This document shows positions 33,975 to 42,508 of a DNA stretch of 64,000 bases, piece after piece. Position 1 is the first letter of the stretch. Each line of letters opens with the position of its first letter. The translations under genes were made by a program, and so were the position numbers. The DNA comes from Terriglobus roseus (lineage in GTDB: Bacteria > Acidobacteriota > Terriglobia > Terriglobales > Acidobacteriaceae). Below the pieces are notes generated by a model. It was not told the origin of the DNA and did no database searches. It saw only the letters and a program-made list of their open reading frames with translations. The stretch is from the NCBI RefSeq assembly GCF_900102185.1, contig NZ_LT629690.1, forward strand, positions 1,488,001 to 1,552,000. The letters run 5' to 3'.

Positions 33975-34415
33975 TTACTTGCCCAGTTCCTCTTCCATGT
34001 TGTCCACCATGCGTTGCAAAAGCTGCTGCAATGTGTCCACTTCTGCCTTGGTGAACCCTTGCAATGAGATCTGACGACCTTCCATCAGAACATCGCGTGC
34101 CGCTTCAGAGCGCTTGAGTGCTCGCAGAGTGATTGAAATCAGGCTGCTGCGGCCATCTTTCGGGTCGGGTTTTCGAACAATCAGGCCATCGCGCTCCATG
34201 CGGTTCAGAAGCTGCGCCATGGTGGGCTGCTCCACATGCAGCAGTGTGGCCAGTTCTCGCTGCGACAGCGGGCCTCGTTGTTGCAATGCTCCAAACACCG
34301 GCACCTGAGCCACAGCCAGACCCATTTCCTGCAGACGCGGTTCCAGCCAGCGATTGCTCATGCGCGCCATGCGTTGGATGAGTTGACCGGGGCCCGGAGA
34401 AAATTGCGTATCCAT
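33975..34415 (-). CDS. MarR-family transcriptional regulator
   Basis: 146 residues, with AGGAAA before the ATG. Winged-helix core: LGLAVAQVPVFGALQQRGPLSQRELATLLHVEQPTMAQLLNRMERDGLIVRKPDPKDGRSSLISIT, the recognition helix followed by the DGRS wing that defines MarR proteins. It is divergent from a Tet(X)-like monooxygenase gene. The shared 57-nt intergenic region holds a CTATGT/ACATAG palindrome, so this protein most likely represses both genes and is released by a small phenolic or drug-like ligand. Confidence 0.9.
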   Translation of the reverse strand: MDTQFSPGPGQLIQRMARMSNRWLEPRLQEMGLAVAQVPVFGALQQRGPLSQRELATLLHVEQPTMAQLLNRMERDGLIVRKPDPKDGRSSLISITLRALKRSEAARDVLMEGRQISLQGFTKAEVDTLQQLLQRMVDNMEEELGK

Positions 34416-34430
34416 GAATCGTTTCCTGAA

Positions 34431-34452
34431 TACACATAGTATCCTATGTATA
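34431..34452. promoter_or_regulatory. MarR operator candidate overlapping the monooxygenase promoter
   Basis: ACATAG (34434-34439) and CTATGT (34444-34449) form an exact dyad with a 4-bp spacer, imperfectly extended to 34431-34452. It touches a consensus TATAAT (34449-34454) on the plus strand. A third half-site, CTATGT (34465-34470), overlaps the ribosome site and start region of the monooxygenase gene. Confidence 0.6.
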
Positions 34453-34472
34453 ATGAATAGGAGGCTATGTAA

Positions 34473-35612
34473 ATGAATGCACGCATTGCAATCGTCGGTG
34501 GAGGACCCGGAGGGTTAACACTGGCACGCATCCTCCATCAACACGGCAGGGAAGTCACCGTACTGGAACGCGAAGCCTCCTTTGTTTACCGGCCTCAGGG
34601 CGGCTCACTGGATATCCACGCGGACAGCGGCCAGATCGCACTGGCAAAAGCTGGGTTGACGGGGGAGTTTCAGAGCATCGCGCGTCATCAGGATCAGCAG
34701 ATGCGGCTATATGACAGTGAATGCACGCTGCGCCTGCTGGATGAAAGTTCCGAAGGCGAAAGGCCCGAGGTGGATCGCGGCCATCTGCGGCAGATGCTGC
34801 TCGATTCCTTGCCGCATGGAGTAGTGCGTTGGAATCAGCATGTGACGTCTGTAGAGGCGCAACCGGATGGAACTTGTGATGTCATTTTTGCGGATGGAAA
34901 ACGAGCGCGCTACGACCTGGTGGTGGGCGCCGATGGCACTTGGTCAAAGGTGCGGCCTGCACTCTCATCTGCGCGTCCGGAATACAGCGGTATCGTCTTT
35001 GTCGAACTCGGCATTCACGATGTGGACCGGCGTCATCCTGCTATCGCGAAACTTGTTGGGCATGGCATGACGTTTTCTCTCGGCGACAGCATGGGCCTGA
35101 TGATGCATCGCGACGCGAACGCACACATCGGTTTCTATGCAGCGTTTCACGGCCCCGTCGATGTCTATGCGGGAAAAACAGAGTCTCAAATTCGCGCAGA
35201 ATTGCTTCAAAAGTTCTCCGGATGGGGCAGCAATCTGACCAGCCTGATCGCCAAGAGCGATGACGTGGTTGGCGCACGTGGAATCTACTGGCTATCGCCG
35301 GGACATCGCTGGAAACATGTGCCAGGCATCACGTTGATCGGAGACGCCGCCCATGTGATGAGTCCCTTTGGCGGCGACGGTGCGAACTTTGCGCTGCAGG
35401 ATGCGGGTGAGCTTGCCGACGTTCTACTTCAGAAGGATTGGAGGGATCAGCTTTCGGTCTTTGAAGAGGCTATGGCAAAACGCTGCGAAGGCCCGGCCGC
35501 GGCAGCAAATGCGGCCATCCTGAAAGCGTTTTCTCCAGATGGATTCACGCATAGCTTCAACATGATGCGGCAGCTTATCCCAAAGGCAAGAGCGTTTCCT
35601 GCAAAGTCATAA
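34473..35612 (+). CDS. FAD-dependent monooxygenase, Tet(X)-like
   Basis: 379 residues, with AGGAGG before the ATG. The N-terminal Rossmann motif IAIVGGGPGGLTLARIL (GxGxxG) binds FAD. GGSLDIHADSGQIALAKAGL closely matches the substrate/FAD region of Tet(X). The DG motif (LVVGADGTWSKVR) and the second FAD motif (LIGDAAHVMSPFGGDGANFALQDAGEL) of class A flavoprotein hydroxylases are present. Tet(X) itself inactivates tetracyclines by 11a-hydroxylation. This homologue could do that or hydroxylate another aromatic or polyketide. Divergent MarR control supports a detoxification role. Substrate specificity cannot be inferred from sequence alone. Confidence 0.87.
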   Translation: MNARIAIVGGGPGGLTLARILHQHGREVTVLEREASFVYRPQGGSLDIHADSGQIALAKAGLTGEFQSIARHQDQQMRLYDSECTLRLLDESSEGERPEVDRGHLRQMLLDSLPHGVVRWNQHVTSVEAQPDGTCDVIFADGKRARYDLVVGADGTWSKVRPALSSARPEYSGIVFVELGIHDVDRRHPAIAKLVGHGMTFSLGDSMGLMMHRDANAHIGFYAAFHGPVDVYAGKTESQIRAELLQKFSGWGSNLTSLIAKSDDVVGARGIYWLSPGHRWKHVPGITLIGDAAHVMSPFGGDGANFALQDAGELADVLLQKDWRDQLSVFEEAMAKRCEGPAAAANAAILKAFSPDGFTHSFNMMRQLIPKARAFPAKS

Positions 35613-35633
35613 CGCGGTGATACGCATCAGTTT

Positions 35634-35663
35634 GAAGGGGCCCAGCTTTAGCCGGGCCCCTTC
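35634..35663. terminator. bidirectional terminator between the monooxygenase gene and smc
   Basis: A perfect 10-bp stem (GAAGGGGCCC with its complement) has a 10-nt loop, 21 nt after the monooxygenase stop and 29 nt after the smc stop on the other strand. A moderately T-rich stretch (GATGTTTTGGTTTC) follows on the plus strand. Confidence 0.65.
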
Positions 35664-35692
35664 GATGTTTTGGTTTCTGTAGTGGATGGAAC

Positions 35693-38600
35693 TTACGCTA
35701 CCGCTCGCCGTTCCGCCTTGTTCATGTTTACGCTCACGATCTTGCTCACACCGGGCTCCTGCATGGTGACGCCGTAGATCAGGTCGGCTTCACTCATGGT
35801 GCGCTTGTGGTGAGTAATGACCACGAACTGCGTTTCCTTACTCATTTCGTGGATCAGGCGTGCGAATCGGCCCACGTTCGTTTCGTCCAGCGGTGCATCG
35901 ACTTCGTCCAGCACGCAGAACGGGCTGGGCTGGAACTGGAAGATACCAACCAGCAGCGACAGGGCAGTGAGCGCCTTTTCTCCACCGGAGAGCAGCAGCA
36001 CGTTCTGCAGCTTCTTGCCCGGAGGCGATGCGATCAGGTCGATACCGCTCTCTGCCGAATTCGATTCGTCAGTGAGCTTCATCAGCGCCTGTCCGCCACC
36101 AAACAGCTTCACAAACATGTCGGAGAAGTTCTTGTTGATGATGGCGAACGCCTCATCGAACTTCGTCTTGCTGATCTCGTCAATTTCCTTGATGGAGTTC
36201 TGCGTGTTGTCGATGGCGTCCAGCAAGTCTTTGCGCTGAGTCTCAAGGAATCCATGGCGCTGCTCGGCTTCAGCAAACTCTTCCAGCGCCATCATGTTCA
36301 CCGGACCCATCGCTTCCAGCTTGCCCTTCAGCGTGCGCGTCTCTTCTTCGGCCGTGTCAAGCGCCTCTGCGTTGATGGCCTCAATCGTCGTGTCTGCACG
36401 CAGTTCGTCTGCAGGCACATTCAGGTCGTTCAACGACTGCGCTTCCAGATGTTCAATCTCGCTGGAAAGGCGTGCAATCTTGGCCTGCAACGTAGCGCGT
36501 TGTTCACGCAGACCTTCAATCTCCGTACGCAGCGTGCGAAGCGTGTTGTTCTTCTCTGCAATCTGCGCGCGTAGAGCAGATGCTTCGGCGGTCAGGCGAT
36601 TGGCCTCTGCGTTCAGTTGCTCGCGCTGTGCCGTCAACTCTTCCTGCTGAGCCTGTAACGCAACGGTCTCTTCTTCACGACGAGCCTGTTCCGCTGTGGC
36701 GCCTGCATTCTGTCCTTCCAGATGATGAATGCGCTGCTGCGTAGTGTTGCGCATGCGCTCATTCTGCTCGAAGTTTGAAGACGCATTGCGGCGACGCTCT
36801 TCCAGTCCCGCAAGTGCGGCAGCAGCAGCGGCTGCGGCAGACTGCGCCTCTTCACGCGCACGACGCAGATCATCCGTACGCAGCATCGCTTCGTTGATGC
36901 GTACTTCAATCGCTTCGCGCTCGGCGGTCAACTGCGCGGCCTCAGCCTGCTTGCGTTCAATCAATTCCTGACGCTGCGTCCGCGCATCGCGATTGCGTTC
37001 TGTGTGCAGCGACCAATCCGCAAGACGACGTTCAATGCGCGCCGCTTCCGATTCCATCTGGCGCAGGGCAGCGCCACTGTTAGCGGCTTCACGCTCGGCA
37101 TCGCGGCGTTCGTTGCTCTTCACTTCAATGGTCTGCTGCAGTTCCTGAATATCGCGCGTCAATCCCGCAACACCGACTTCGCTTTGCGACAACTCTGCCT
37201 GAACCGATTCCAGCTTCGTCTGGATCTCACGCAGTTCGCGCTTCAGAGCCAATGGACCTTCCGCGCGCGCCTTACCGCCGGTGACGGTCACGTTGTGGAA
37301 CGTTTCGCCCGAAGGAGCGAGGAAGAACGCTTCAGGATTCTGCACGGCAAGTTCGCGTGCAGTGTCGGTGTCAGGAGCGATGTATCCCTCGCGCAGCTTC
37401 GGCAGAATCACTTCCAGCGAACGTCCGAAGCCATTCAGTACCTTGATGCAATCCTTCAGCGGACGCGCTCCACGAAGGTCGCTACCTACACGGCTTGCCA
37501 TGCCTCCGGTGTACGCAGTCGCATTCTCTTCATGCACCAGGAAGGTCGCGCGGCCATCGACGGAAGTCTTTAGCAAACCAATGCCGGCGCTGGCAGAATT
37601 CCAATCCTTCACAACGATGTAGTTCAGCTCTTCTTTGAGGAACTCGTCGACGACAGCGCTGTACTCATCTTCCACTTCAAGGAATTCAGCAAGCGTTCCC
37701 ACCGGGGCAACAGAGGTGCTGACACCATTCGTCTTGAACAGCTTCTTAACCGTGTCGTTGCTGTAGCTGTGGTCGCGGATAAGTGCGTCAAGAGAGTTGC
37801 GGCGACCTGTCAGTGTGGCAGCTTCTGCGCGCAGATGATCGCCCTTGCGACGCGTCTCCATCTCTTCGTTGCGCTTGTTGCTCAGCTCAATGCGGAACTC
37901 TGCAATCTCCGCTTCCAACCGCTTCAGACGATCGGTGACAGACTCGAAGCTCATGCTCACCTGGCCACGCTGTTTGCCCAGCGCATCCAGTTCAGCCTTT
38001 GCCTGTTCGCTTTCGGAAACCAAACGTTGTGCTTCACGTTCAAGCCCAGCAAGCGACTCAGCAGCCTGCGCCTCTTCACGATGCACATTGCTGATGCGCT
38101 GCATCAACTGCATGGAATGATGGCGTCCCTGCTGCGCATCGCGATCCGCGGAGTTCACCTCCGCCTGTGCTTCATTCGCTTCTTGCTGACGAGCCTGCGC
38201 CGTGTGGCGAGCCTCTTCCGTATCGGCAGTTGCCGTTTCAAGGAACTTTTGCAGACCTTCGCGATCCGCAGCCAGCGCTTCCATCTGGTGCTTCAACTGC
38301 GCCAGTTCGTCGGTGCCGCTGGCAATGCGCGCAGCAAGATCGTTGATGCGGTCATGATTGCTGGCAATGCGCGATGTCGCGCGTTCCAGTTCAATGCGTG
38401 TTTCGTTGGTGCGACCCTGCGCCACACGAATCTCTTCATCCAGCTCATAGCCACGCGCGACGCTTGCAGAGTGCTCTGCATCCAGCGCTTCCAGCGAAGC
38501 AGCCTGTGCATCAATCGTCTCGGTCAGCTTGGCAATCGTTGTTTCCGACGCGTTGCGATCTTCATCGTGCTGCGACAAGCGCGAACGGAGAACAATGCGC

Positions 38601-39550
38601 AGTTTGCCGCGCAGTTCATCACGAATCTGGCCATAGCGTTCGGCCTTCGCAGCCTGACGCTTCAGTGAAGCCATCTGCCGCGTCACTTCTTCGAAGATGT
38701 CATCCACGCGGGCCAGGTTCTGCTTGCTCGCTTCCAGTCGCAGTTCCGCGAGACGCTTCTTCGTCTTGAAGCGCGTGATGCCCGCGGCTTCTTCCAGAAT
38801 GGAGCGGCGATCCAGCGGTTTGGACGACAGCAACTGACCGATCCGTTCCTGCCCGATGATGGCGTAGTTTTCGCCCGAAAGACCGGTACCGAAGAAGATG
38901 TCCTGAATGTCACGCAGGCGGCAGATCTTGCCGTTTAGCAGATACTCCGATTCACCCGAACGGAACAGGCGACGCGTGATGGTGATTTCACCCGCGCGTA
39001 CCGGAGCGCGGTTAAATTTGCGTCGACGAATTTTCAGAACGACAGGCGCAACGGGCTCACCGTTCTCGTCGGTGGTCGCACTCTGTGGAGCGTCCACTTC
39101 AATTTCTTCGGAGTCTTCGCCAACAGGTATCGGACCGGGCTGCGCGTCAGCAACAGCGGCCGCAGTGTCGGCAGAGCGGGCGTCGCGTTCGCTCTGCTCG
39201 TCCCAGTCGCTCACTTCCGCGGGACGATTGCCTGCAGACGCAATGCTGATGGCATCGCCACTGTCGCTGGCGTCGTACACATCGGGGTCCACCAGCGTCA
39301 GCGACACTTCGGCCATGCCGGTGGGTTTGCGGTCACGCGTTCCGGCAAAGATGACGTCTTCCATCTTGATGCCGCGAAGACTCTTGGCACTCTGTTCGCC
39401 CAACACCCATGTGATGGCGTCAGAGATGTTCGATTTGCCGCAGCCGTTGGGACCAACGATGGCGGCAATGCCATTCCCGCTGAGCTGAACGTCCGTGCGG
39501 TCGCAGAATGACTTGAAACCGAGAATCTGAACGCGCTTAAGCTTGAGCAA
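35693..39550 (-). CDS. smc: chromosome segregation ATPase SMC
   Basis: 1285 residues with a TTG start 7 nt after GGAGG. N-terminal head: GPNGCGKSNISDAI Walker A, ESEYLLNGKICRLRDI, and the Q-loop FGTGLSGENYAIIGQERIGQLLSSKP. Long coiled coils flank the hinge (about 545-690: KLFKTNGVSTSVAPVGTLAEFL...). C-terminal head: NVLLLSGGEKALTALSLLVGIFQ signature and PSPFCVLDEVDAPLDETNVGRF Walker B/D-loop. Residues about 89-186 are an acidic, Ser/Ala/Glu/Pro-rich insertion in the N-terminal head, absent from typical SMCs (about 1150-1190 residues). The ScpA/ScpB partners are not in the window. It acts in chromosome compaction and segregation. Confidence 0.95.
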   Translation of the reverse strand: MLKLKRVQILGFKSFCDRTDVQLSGNGIAAIVGPNGCGKSNISDAITWVLGEQSAKSLRGIKMEDVIFAGTRDRKPTGMAEVSLTLVDPDVYDASDSGDAISIASAGNRPAEVSDWDEQSERDARSADTAAAVADAQPGPIPVGEDSEEIEVDAPQSATTDENGEPVAPVVLKIRRRKFNRAPVRAGEITITRRLFRSGESEYLLNGKICRLRDIQDIFFGTGLSGENYAIIGQERIGQLLSSKPLDRRSILEEAAGITRFKTKKRLAELRLEASKQNLARVDDIFEEVTRQMASLKRQAAKAERYGQIRDELRGKLRIVLRSRLSQHDEDRNASETTIAKLTETIDAQAASLEALDAEHSASVARGYELDEEIRVAQGRTNETRIELERATSRIASNHDRINDLAARIASGTDELAQLKHQMEALAADREGLQKFLETATADTEEARHTAQARQQEANEAQAEVNSADRDAQQGRHHSMQLMQRISNVHREEAQAAESLAGLEREAQRLVSESEQAKAELDALGKQRGQVSMSFESVTDRLKRLEAEIAEFRIELSNKRNEEMETRRKGDHLRAEAATLTGRRNSLDALIRDHSYSNDTVKKLFKTNGVSTSVAPVGTLAEFLEVEDEYSAVVDEFLKEELNYIVVKDWNSASAGIGLLKTSVDGRATFLVHEENATAYTGGMASRVGSDLRGARPLKDCIKVLNGFGRSLEVILPKLREGYIAPDTDTARELAVQNPEAFFLAPSGETFHNVTVTGGKARAEGPLALKRELREIQTKLESVQAELSQSEVGVAGLTRDIQELQQTIEVKSNERRDAEREAANSGAALRQMESEAARIERRLADWSLHTERNRDARTQRQELIERKQAEAAQLTAEREAIEVRINEAMLRTDDLRRAREEAQSAAAAAAAALAGLEERRRNASSNFEQNERMRNTTQQRIHHLEGQNAGATAEQARREEETVALQAQQEELTAQREQLNAEANRLTAEASALRAQIAEKNNTLRTLRTEIEGLREQRATLQAKIARLSSEIEHLEAQSLNDLNVPADELRADTTIEAINAEALDTAEEETRTLKGKLEAMGPVNMMALEEFAEAEQRHGFLETQRKDLLDAIDNTQNSIKEIDEISKTKFDEAFAIINKNFSDMFVKLFGGGQALMKLTDESNSAESGIDLIASPPGKKLQNVLLLSGGEKALTALSLLVGIFQFQPSPFCVLDEVDAPLDETNVGRFARLIHEMSKETQFVVITHHKRTMSEADLIYGVTMQEPGVSKIVSVNMNKAERRAVA

Positions 39551-39953
39551 AGGGGGACCTCCGCGCCGCCTGTTCCGGCGGCATCCATGTGTATGACTTG
39601 AGGCTAAGCGCCTACAGGGGCGGAATCAAGCGAGATACAGGGTCTATCTTGTGGATAAGAGGTCCCTAAACCCAACGGGAAGGGGTGGCTACGTATATGT
39701 GGCGTATTTCGGCTCCCAAACAAATAACCGGGAGAAATGTTTGAAAACAGGAGCACCATTTCGAATCCGGTTCGATAATCGGCATTCTCATACGTCAAAA
39801 TAGGCGTGATTCAACACACGTTTAAAGAGGGTTCTTCAGAATGCATACCTACACCTGATACATTGCTTGCATCTATTCAAGCCTGTGCGACCTACAGAAG
39901 CACGGTAGTGCTCTGAATTGAATACAGATCGAAAAAAGAACAGGGAGAGTTCG
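39551..39953. other. 403-nt intergenic region between smc and an exported-protein gene
   Basis: It holds the smc ribosome site (GGAGG on the minus strand near 39560), a GCCGCC/GGCGGC hairpin at 39565-39582 in the smc leader, and a small AGCAC/GTGCT hairpin near 39900 in the leader of the downstream gene. It is AT-richer than its surroundings. One 64-codon minus-strand frame (39604-39798) has no recognisable features. I see no RNA gene or riboswitch I can name. Confidence 0.5.
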
Positions 39954-41258
39954 ATGAAGAAGGCATTTCTTGCCTCGATGCTGGCAGTTTCCTGCGTTTC
40001 CGCAGTAGCTGTGACACCGATGTTTGCCCAGGCAGCACAGGGACCTCAACTCTCGCAGGACGAATACGCGGATTACCAGAAGGTGATCACGGCCACCGAC
40101 GGCGCTACCAAGGCCGCGGCTGCTGAGGCGTTCCTGACGAAGTATCCCGCGTCCACGGTGAAGGGTACCGTGCTTGAACAGTTGCTGGCTGGCTATGCTG
40201 CCGCTAACAATGCGCCGAAGGCGCTCGATGCCGCAGATCGTCTGCTGGCTGTTGACCCCAACAACATTCGCGCTCTGGCGCTGGAAACCAGCCTTCTGAA
40301 GGCGCAGGGCGACTCTGCGACGGATCCCGCCGCCAAGCAGGCTGCCTATGACAAGGCTGCAGATGCTGCCAGCAAGGGCCTCAAGGTAACAAAGCCCGCT
40401 GCTGTCGCAGATGCAGACTGGACCGCCATCACCAAGCAGGTAACACCCTACTTCTATTCGGCCATCGGTATCGATGCGCTGACCAAGAAGGACTCGGCAG
40501 GCGCAATTGCTGCTTACACCGCAGAACTGAAGTCGGTTGACCCGGCCGCTACACAGCAGCCCGGCCAAATCCTTCAGGACACCTACTTCCTGGCTCAGGC
40601 ATACTACACCAGCACGCCGCCGGATTACCTGAACTGCACGTTCTTTGCGACCCGCACCGCGACCTTCGCACCGGACCAGTTCAAGCCCACCTTCCAGCCG
40701 CTGGCAACCTACTGCTACAAGAAGTTCCACGGCGCAGAAGATGGCTATGACGCGGTGAAGACAGCAGCAGCAGCCAGCGTCTTCCCGGCGCCGGAATTCG
40801 CCACCAGCGTTAAGCCCGCTCCCACCCCTGCAGACACTGTGAAGCAGGTGCTGGACAGCACTCCGGACGTAACCAAGCTCGCTCTGGGTGACGTGGAATA
40901 CATCATCCAGAACGGCACAGCAGATCAGGCACAGAAGGTGTTTGATGGCTTCAAGGGCAAGGAATCGAAGGTTCCGGGTAAGGTTGTCAGCATCACCGAC
41001 ACCAACCTGCAGCTTGCCGTTTCCGATGACGCGAAGCAGGCAAACCCGCTGGTTGCCGACTTCACCATCACGCTGAAGGAAGCTCCCAAGACGGCTCCTG
41101 TTGCCGGCTCGGATGTCAACGTGGATGCAACCTTTGACTCGTACACGCAGAAGCCCCTCATGATCACCATGACGGGTGGCGAGATCGAAGCGAAGGCCGC
41201 CGCAAAGCCTGCAGCAAAGGCAGCACCGGCTCACAAGGCAGCTCCTCGCCGTCGCTAG
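39954..41258 (+). CDS. exported TPR-like protein of unknown function
   Basis: 434 residues from the ATG at 39954, with GGGAG upstream. A signal peptide (KKAFLASMLAVSCVSAVAVTPMFAQA) is followed by helical repeats rich in Ala and Lys (about 35-330). The pattern AEAFLTKYPASTVKGTVLEQLLAGYAAANN...ALDAADRLLAVDPNNIRALAL reads as TPR units. A shorter beta-rich part (VPGKVVSITDTNLQLAVSDD...) and a C-terminal Ala/Lys/Pro-rich basic tail ending APRRR complete it. Such proteins occur widely in Acidobacteria. No function is assigned. It ends in a strong terminator, so it is monocistronic and probably well expressed. Confidence 0.72.
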   Translation: MKKAFLASMLAVSCVSAVAVTPMFAQAAQGPQLSQDEYADYQKVITATDGATKAAAAEAFLTKYPASTVKGTVLEQLLAGYAAANNAPKALDAADRLLAVDPNNIRALALETSLLKAQGDSATDPAAKQAAYDKAADAASKGLKVTKPAAVADADWTAITKQVTPYFYSAIGIDALTKKDSAGAIAAYTAELKSVDPAATQQPGQILQDTYFLAQAYYTSTPPDYLNCTFFATRTATFAPDQFKPTFQPLATYCYKKFHGAEDGYDAVKTAAAASVFPAPEFATSVKPAPTPADTVKQVLDSTPDVTKLALGDVEYIIQNGTADQAQKVFDGFKGKESKVPGKVVSITDTNLQLAVSDDAKQANPLVADFTITLKEAPKTAPVAGSDVNVDATFDSYTQKPLMITMTGGEIEAKAAAKPAAKAAPAHKAAPRRR

Positions 41259-41278
41259 AACGCATACAGCAGAACCAC

Positions 41279-41312
41279 GAGAGGCAGCCTACGGGCTGCC
41301 TCTCGTTTTTTG
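41279..41312 (+). terminator. strong intrinsic terminator after the TPR-like gene
   Basis: An 11-bp perfect stem (GAGAGGCAGCC and complement) with a TACG loop is followed by GTTTTTTG. It is the clearest rho-independent terminator in the window, 20 nt after the stop codon. Confidence 0.9.
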
Positions 41313-41329
41313 AAGAGAAGGGATGGTTT

Positions 41330-41662
41330 ATGCCAACCAATCGCACCACAAATGTGCTGCTCGGTCTGATTGCAGGCGCTCTCATGGTGCTTGCAGCACG
41401 ACCTTACATTGCGCCAACCTCTGTCCATGCCGACGCCGACTCAGCGGACCCGATCTATGTCGAACCGGGTGTCCACATGATCCGCATAGCCAAGGGCGGC
41501 GGTCAGGTGCTGGGAAAGGTCATGGTCAATCTGCGCACGGGCAATGTGTATGGCTTCCCAACCACAACGTCTGACCCATACCCGGCCTCGCCTCTGGACA
41601 ACAAGCCCCAGGTATCGCACGCCATTCCTCTGGGCCGCTTTGCGCTAGAAGAGGCCCGCTGA
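41330..41662 (+). CDS. small membrane-anchored or exported protein of unknown function
   Basis: 110 residues, with GAAGGG upstream of the ATG. An N-terminal hydrophobic segment (VLLGLIAGALMVLAARPYIA) acts as signal or anchor. The rest is short and polar: DPIYVEPGVHMIRIAKGGGQVLGKVMVNLRTGNVYGFPT, with a beta-strand-like pattern. I recognise no family. It lies between a strong terminator and the convergent ymdB-like gene, whose stop codon begins at the next base, so it is its own transcription unit. Confidence 0.65.
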   Translation: MPTNRTTNVLLGLIAGALMVLAARPYIAPTSVHADADSADPIYVEPGVHMIRIAKGGGQVLGKVMVNLRTGNVYGFPTTTSDPYPASPLDNKPQVSHAIPLGRFALEEAR

Positions 41663-42457
41663 TCACTCACCCAGCAGGATGCGACGGATGCCATAGGCGC
41701 GGCCTGTGGCGCCATCGCATTCCACCAGTGTCGCGGCCATCTTCGGGTTTCCTTTGGCTGCCTCAAACTTCGCAGGCTGGCCTGTCAGAAAGCGATTGAT
41801 CACAGCCTCGCGCTCCACCCCAATCACTGAGTCATACGGCCCGCTCATGCCCACGTCCGTCTGGTAAGCGGTGCCGCCGGGAAGAATGCGATCATCCGCG
41901 GTTGGTACGTGCGTATGCGTGCCGACCACTGCGGTAACGCGACCGTCCAGATACCATCCCAGCGCAATCTTTTCGCTGGTGGCTTCGGCATGAAAATCGA
42001 CAAAGATAACGCGGCTGCGGATGCCATTCAGTAGCTCGTCAGCCTTGCGGAACGGATCATCATTCTGCGACATGAAGACGCGGCCCTGCAGGTTCACCAC
42101 GGCGTAAGTCTGCCCGGTGGGTAGCTCGCCTTCGTACACGCCAAATCCCGGCGTCTTCGGTGCGAAATTTGCAGGCCGGAGAATGCGCCGCGGACGGTCA
42201 TGCGAATCCACGGGAACCTTCAGATAATCCAGAAGTTCTTTCTTGTCCCAGAAGTGGTTGCCGGTGGTAATGACATGCGCGCCCAGATCGAATAAATCGT
42301 CAGCAATGCTGGGCGTCAGGCCGAATCCGCCAGCGGCGTTTTCGCCGTTGATGATGCAAAGGTCGACAACGTTGGATTCAAGCACATGGCCGATGTGCTC
42401 GGCGACAATACGGCGGCCGGACGAGCCAAAGACATCGCCCACAAAAAGAATGTTCAC
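41663..42457 (-). CDS. YmdB-family metallophosphoesterase
   Basis: About 265 residues from the GTG at 42457, which begins MNILFVGDVFGSSGRRIVAEHI exactly as the family does. The metal-binding motifs of calcineurin-like phosphatases are present: GDVFGSSGR, CIINGENAAGGFGL, TGNHFWDKKE and GTHTHVPTADDRIL. In Bacillus subtilis YmdB hydrolyses 2',3'-cAMP and influences biofilm and motility decisions. Often located next to rny, but not here. It has no obvious ribosome site, and the longer TTG start at 42493 is unlikely. Confidence 0.85.
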   Translation of the reverse strand: MNILFVGDVFGSSGRRIVAEHIGHVLESNVVDLCIINGENAAGGFGLTPSIADDLFDLGAHVITTGNHFWDKKELLDYLKVPVDSHDRPRRILRPANFAPKTPGFGVYEGELPTGQTYAVVNLQGRVFMSQNDDPFRKADELLNGIRSRVIFVDFHAEATSEKIALGWYLDGRVTAVVGTHTHVPTADDRILPGGTAYQTDVGMSGPYDSVIGVEREAVINRFLTGQPAKFEAAKGNPKMAATLVECDGATGRAYGIRRILLGE

Positions 42458-42508
42458 TTGAACAGTGTTGCAGCGGTGAGGTCTGCTCGGCAAGGTGCCC
42501 GCAGAGAA

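Noticed and set aside
39604-39798. 64-codon minus-strand frame in the intergenic region before smc
   Set aside because: No recognisable domain or ribosome site, with composition of intergenic DNA. It cannot be supported as a gene.
39873-41234. 453-codon minus-strand open frame opposite the exported TPR-like gene
   Set aside because: Antisense frame with a Cys/Gly/Arg-rich product and no start signal, whereas the plus-strand gene has a signal peptide, ribosome site and terminator.
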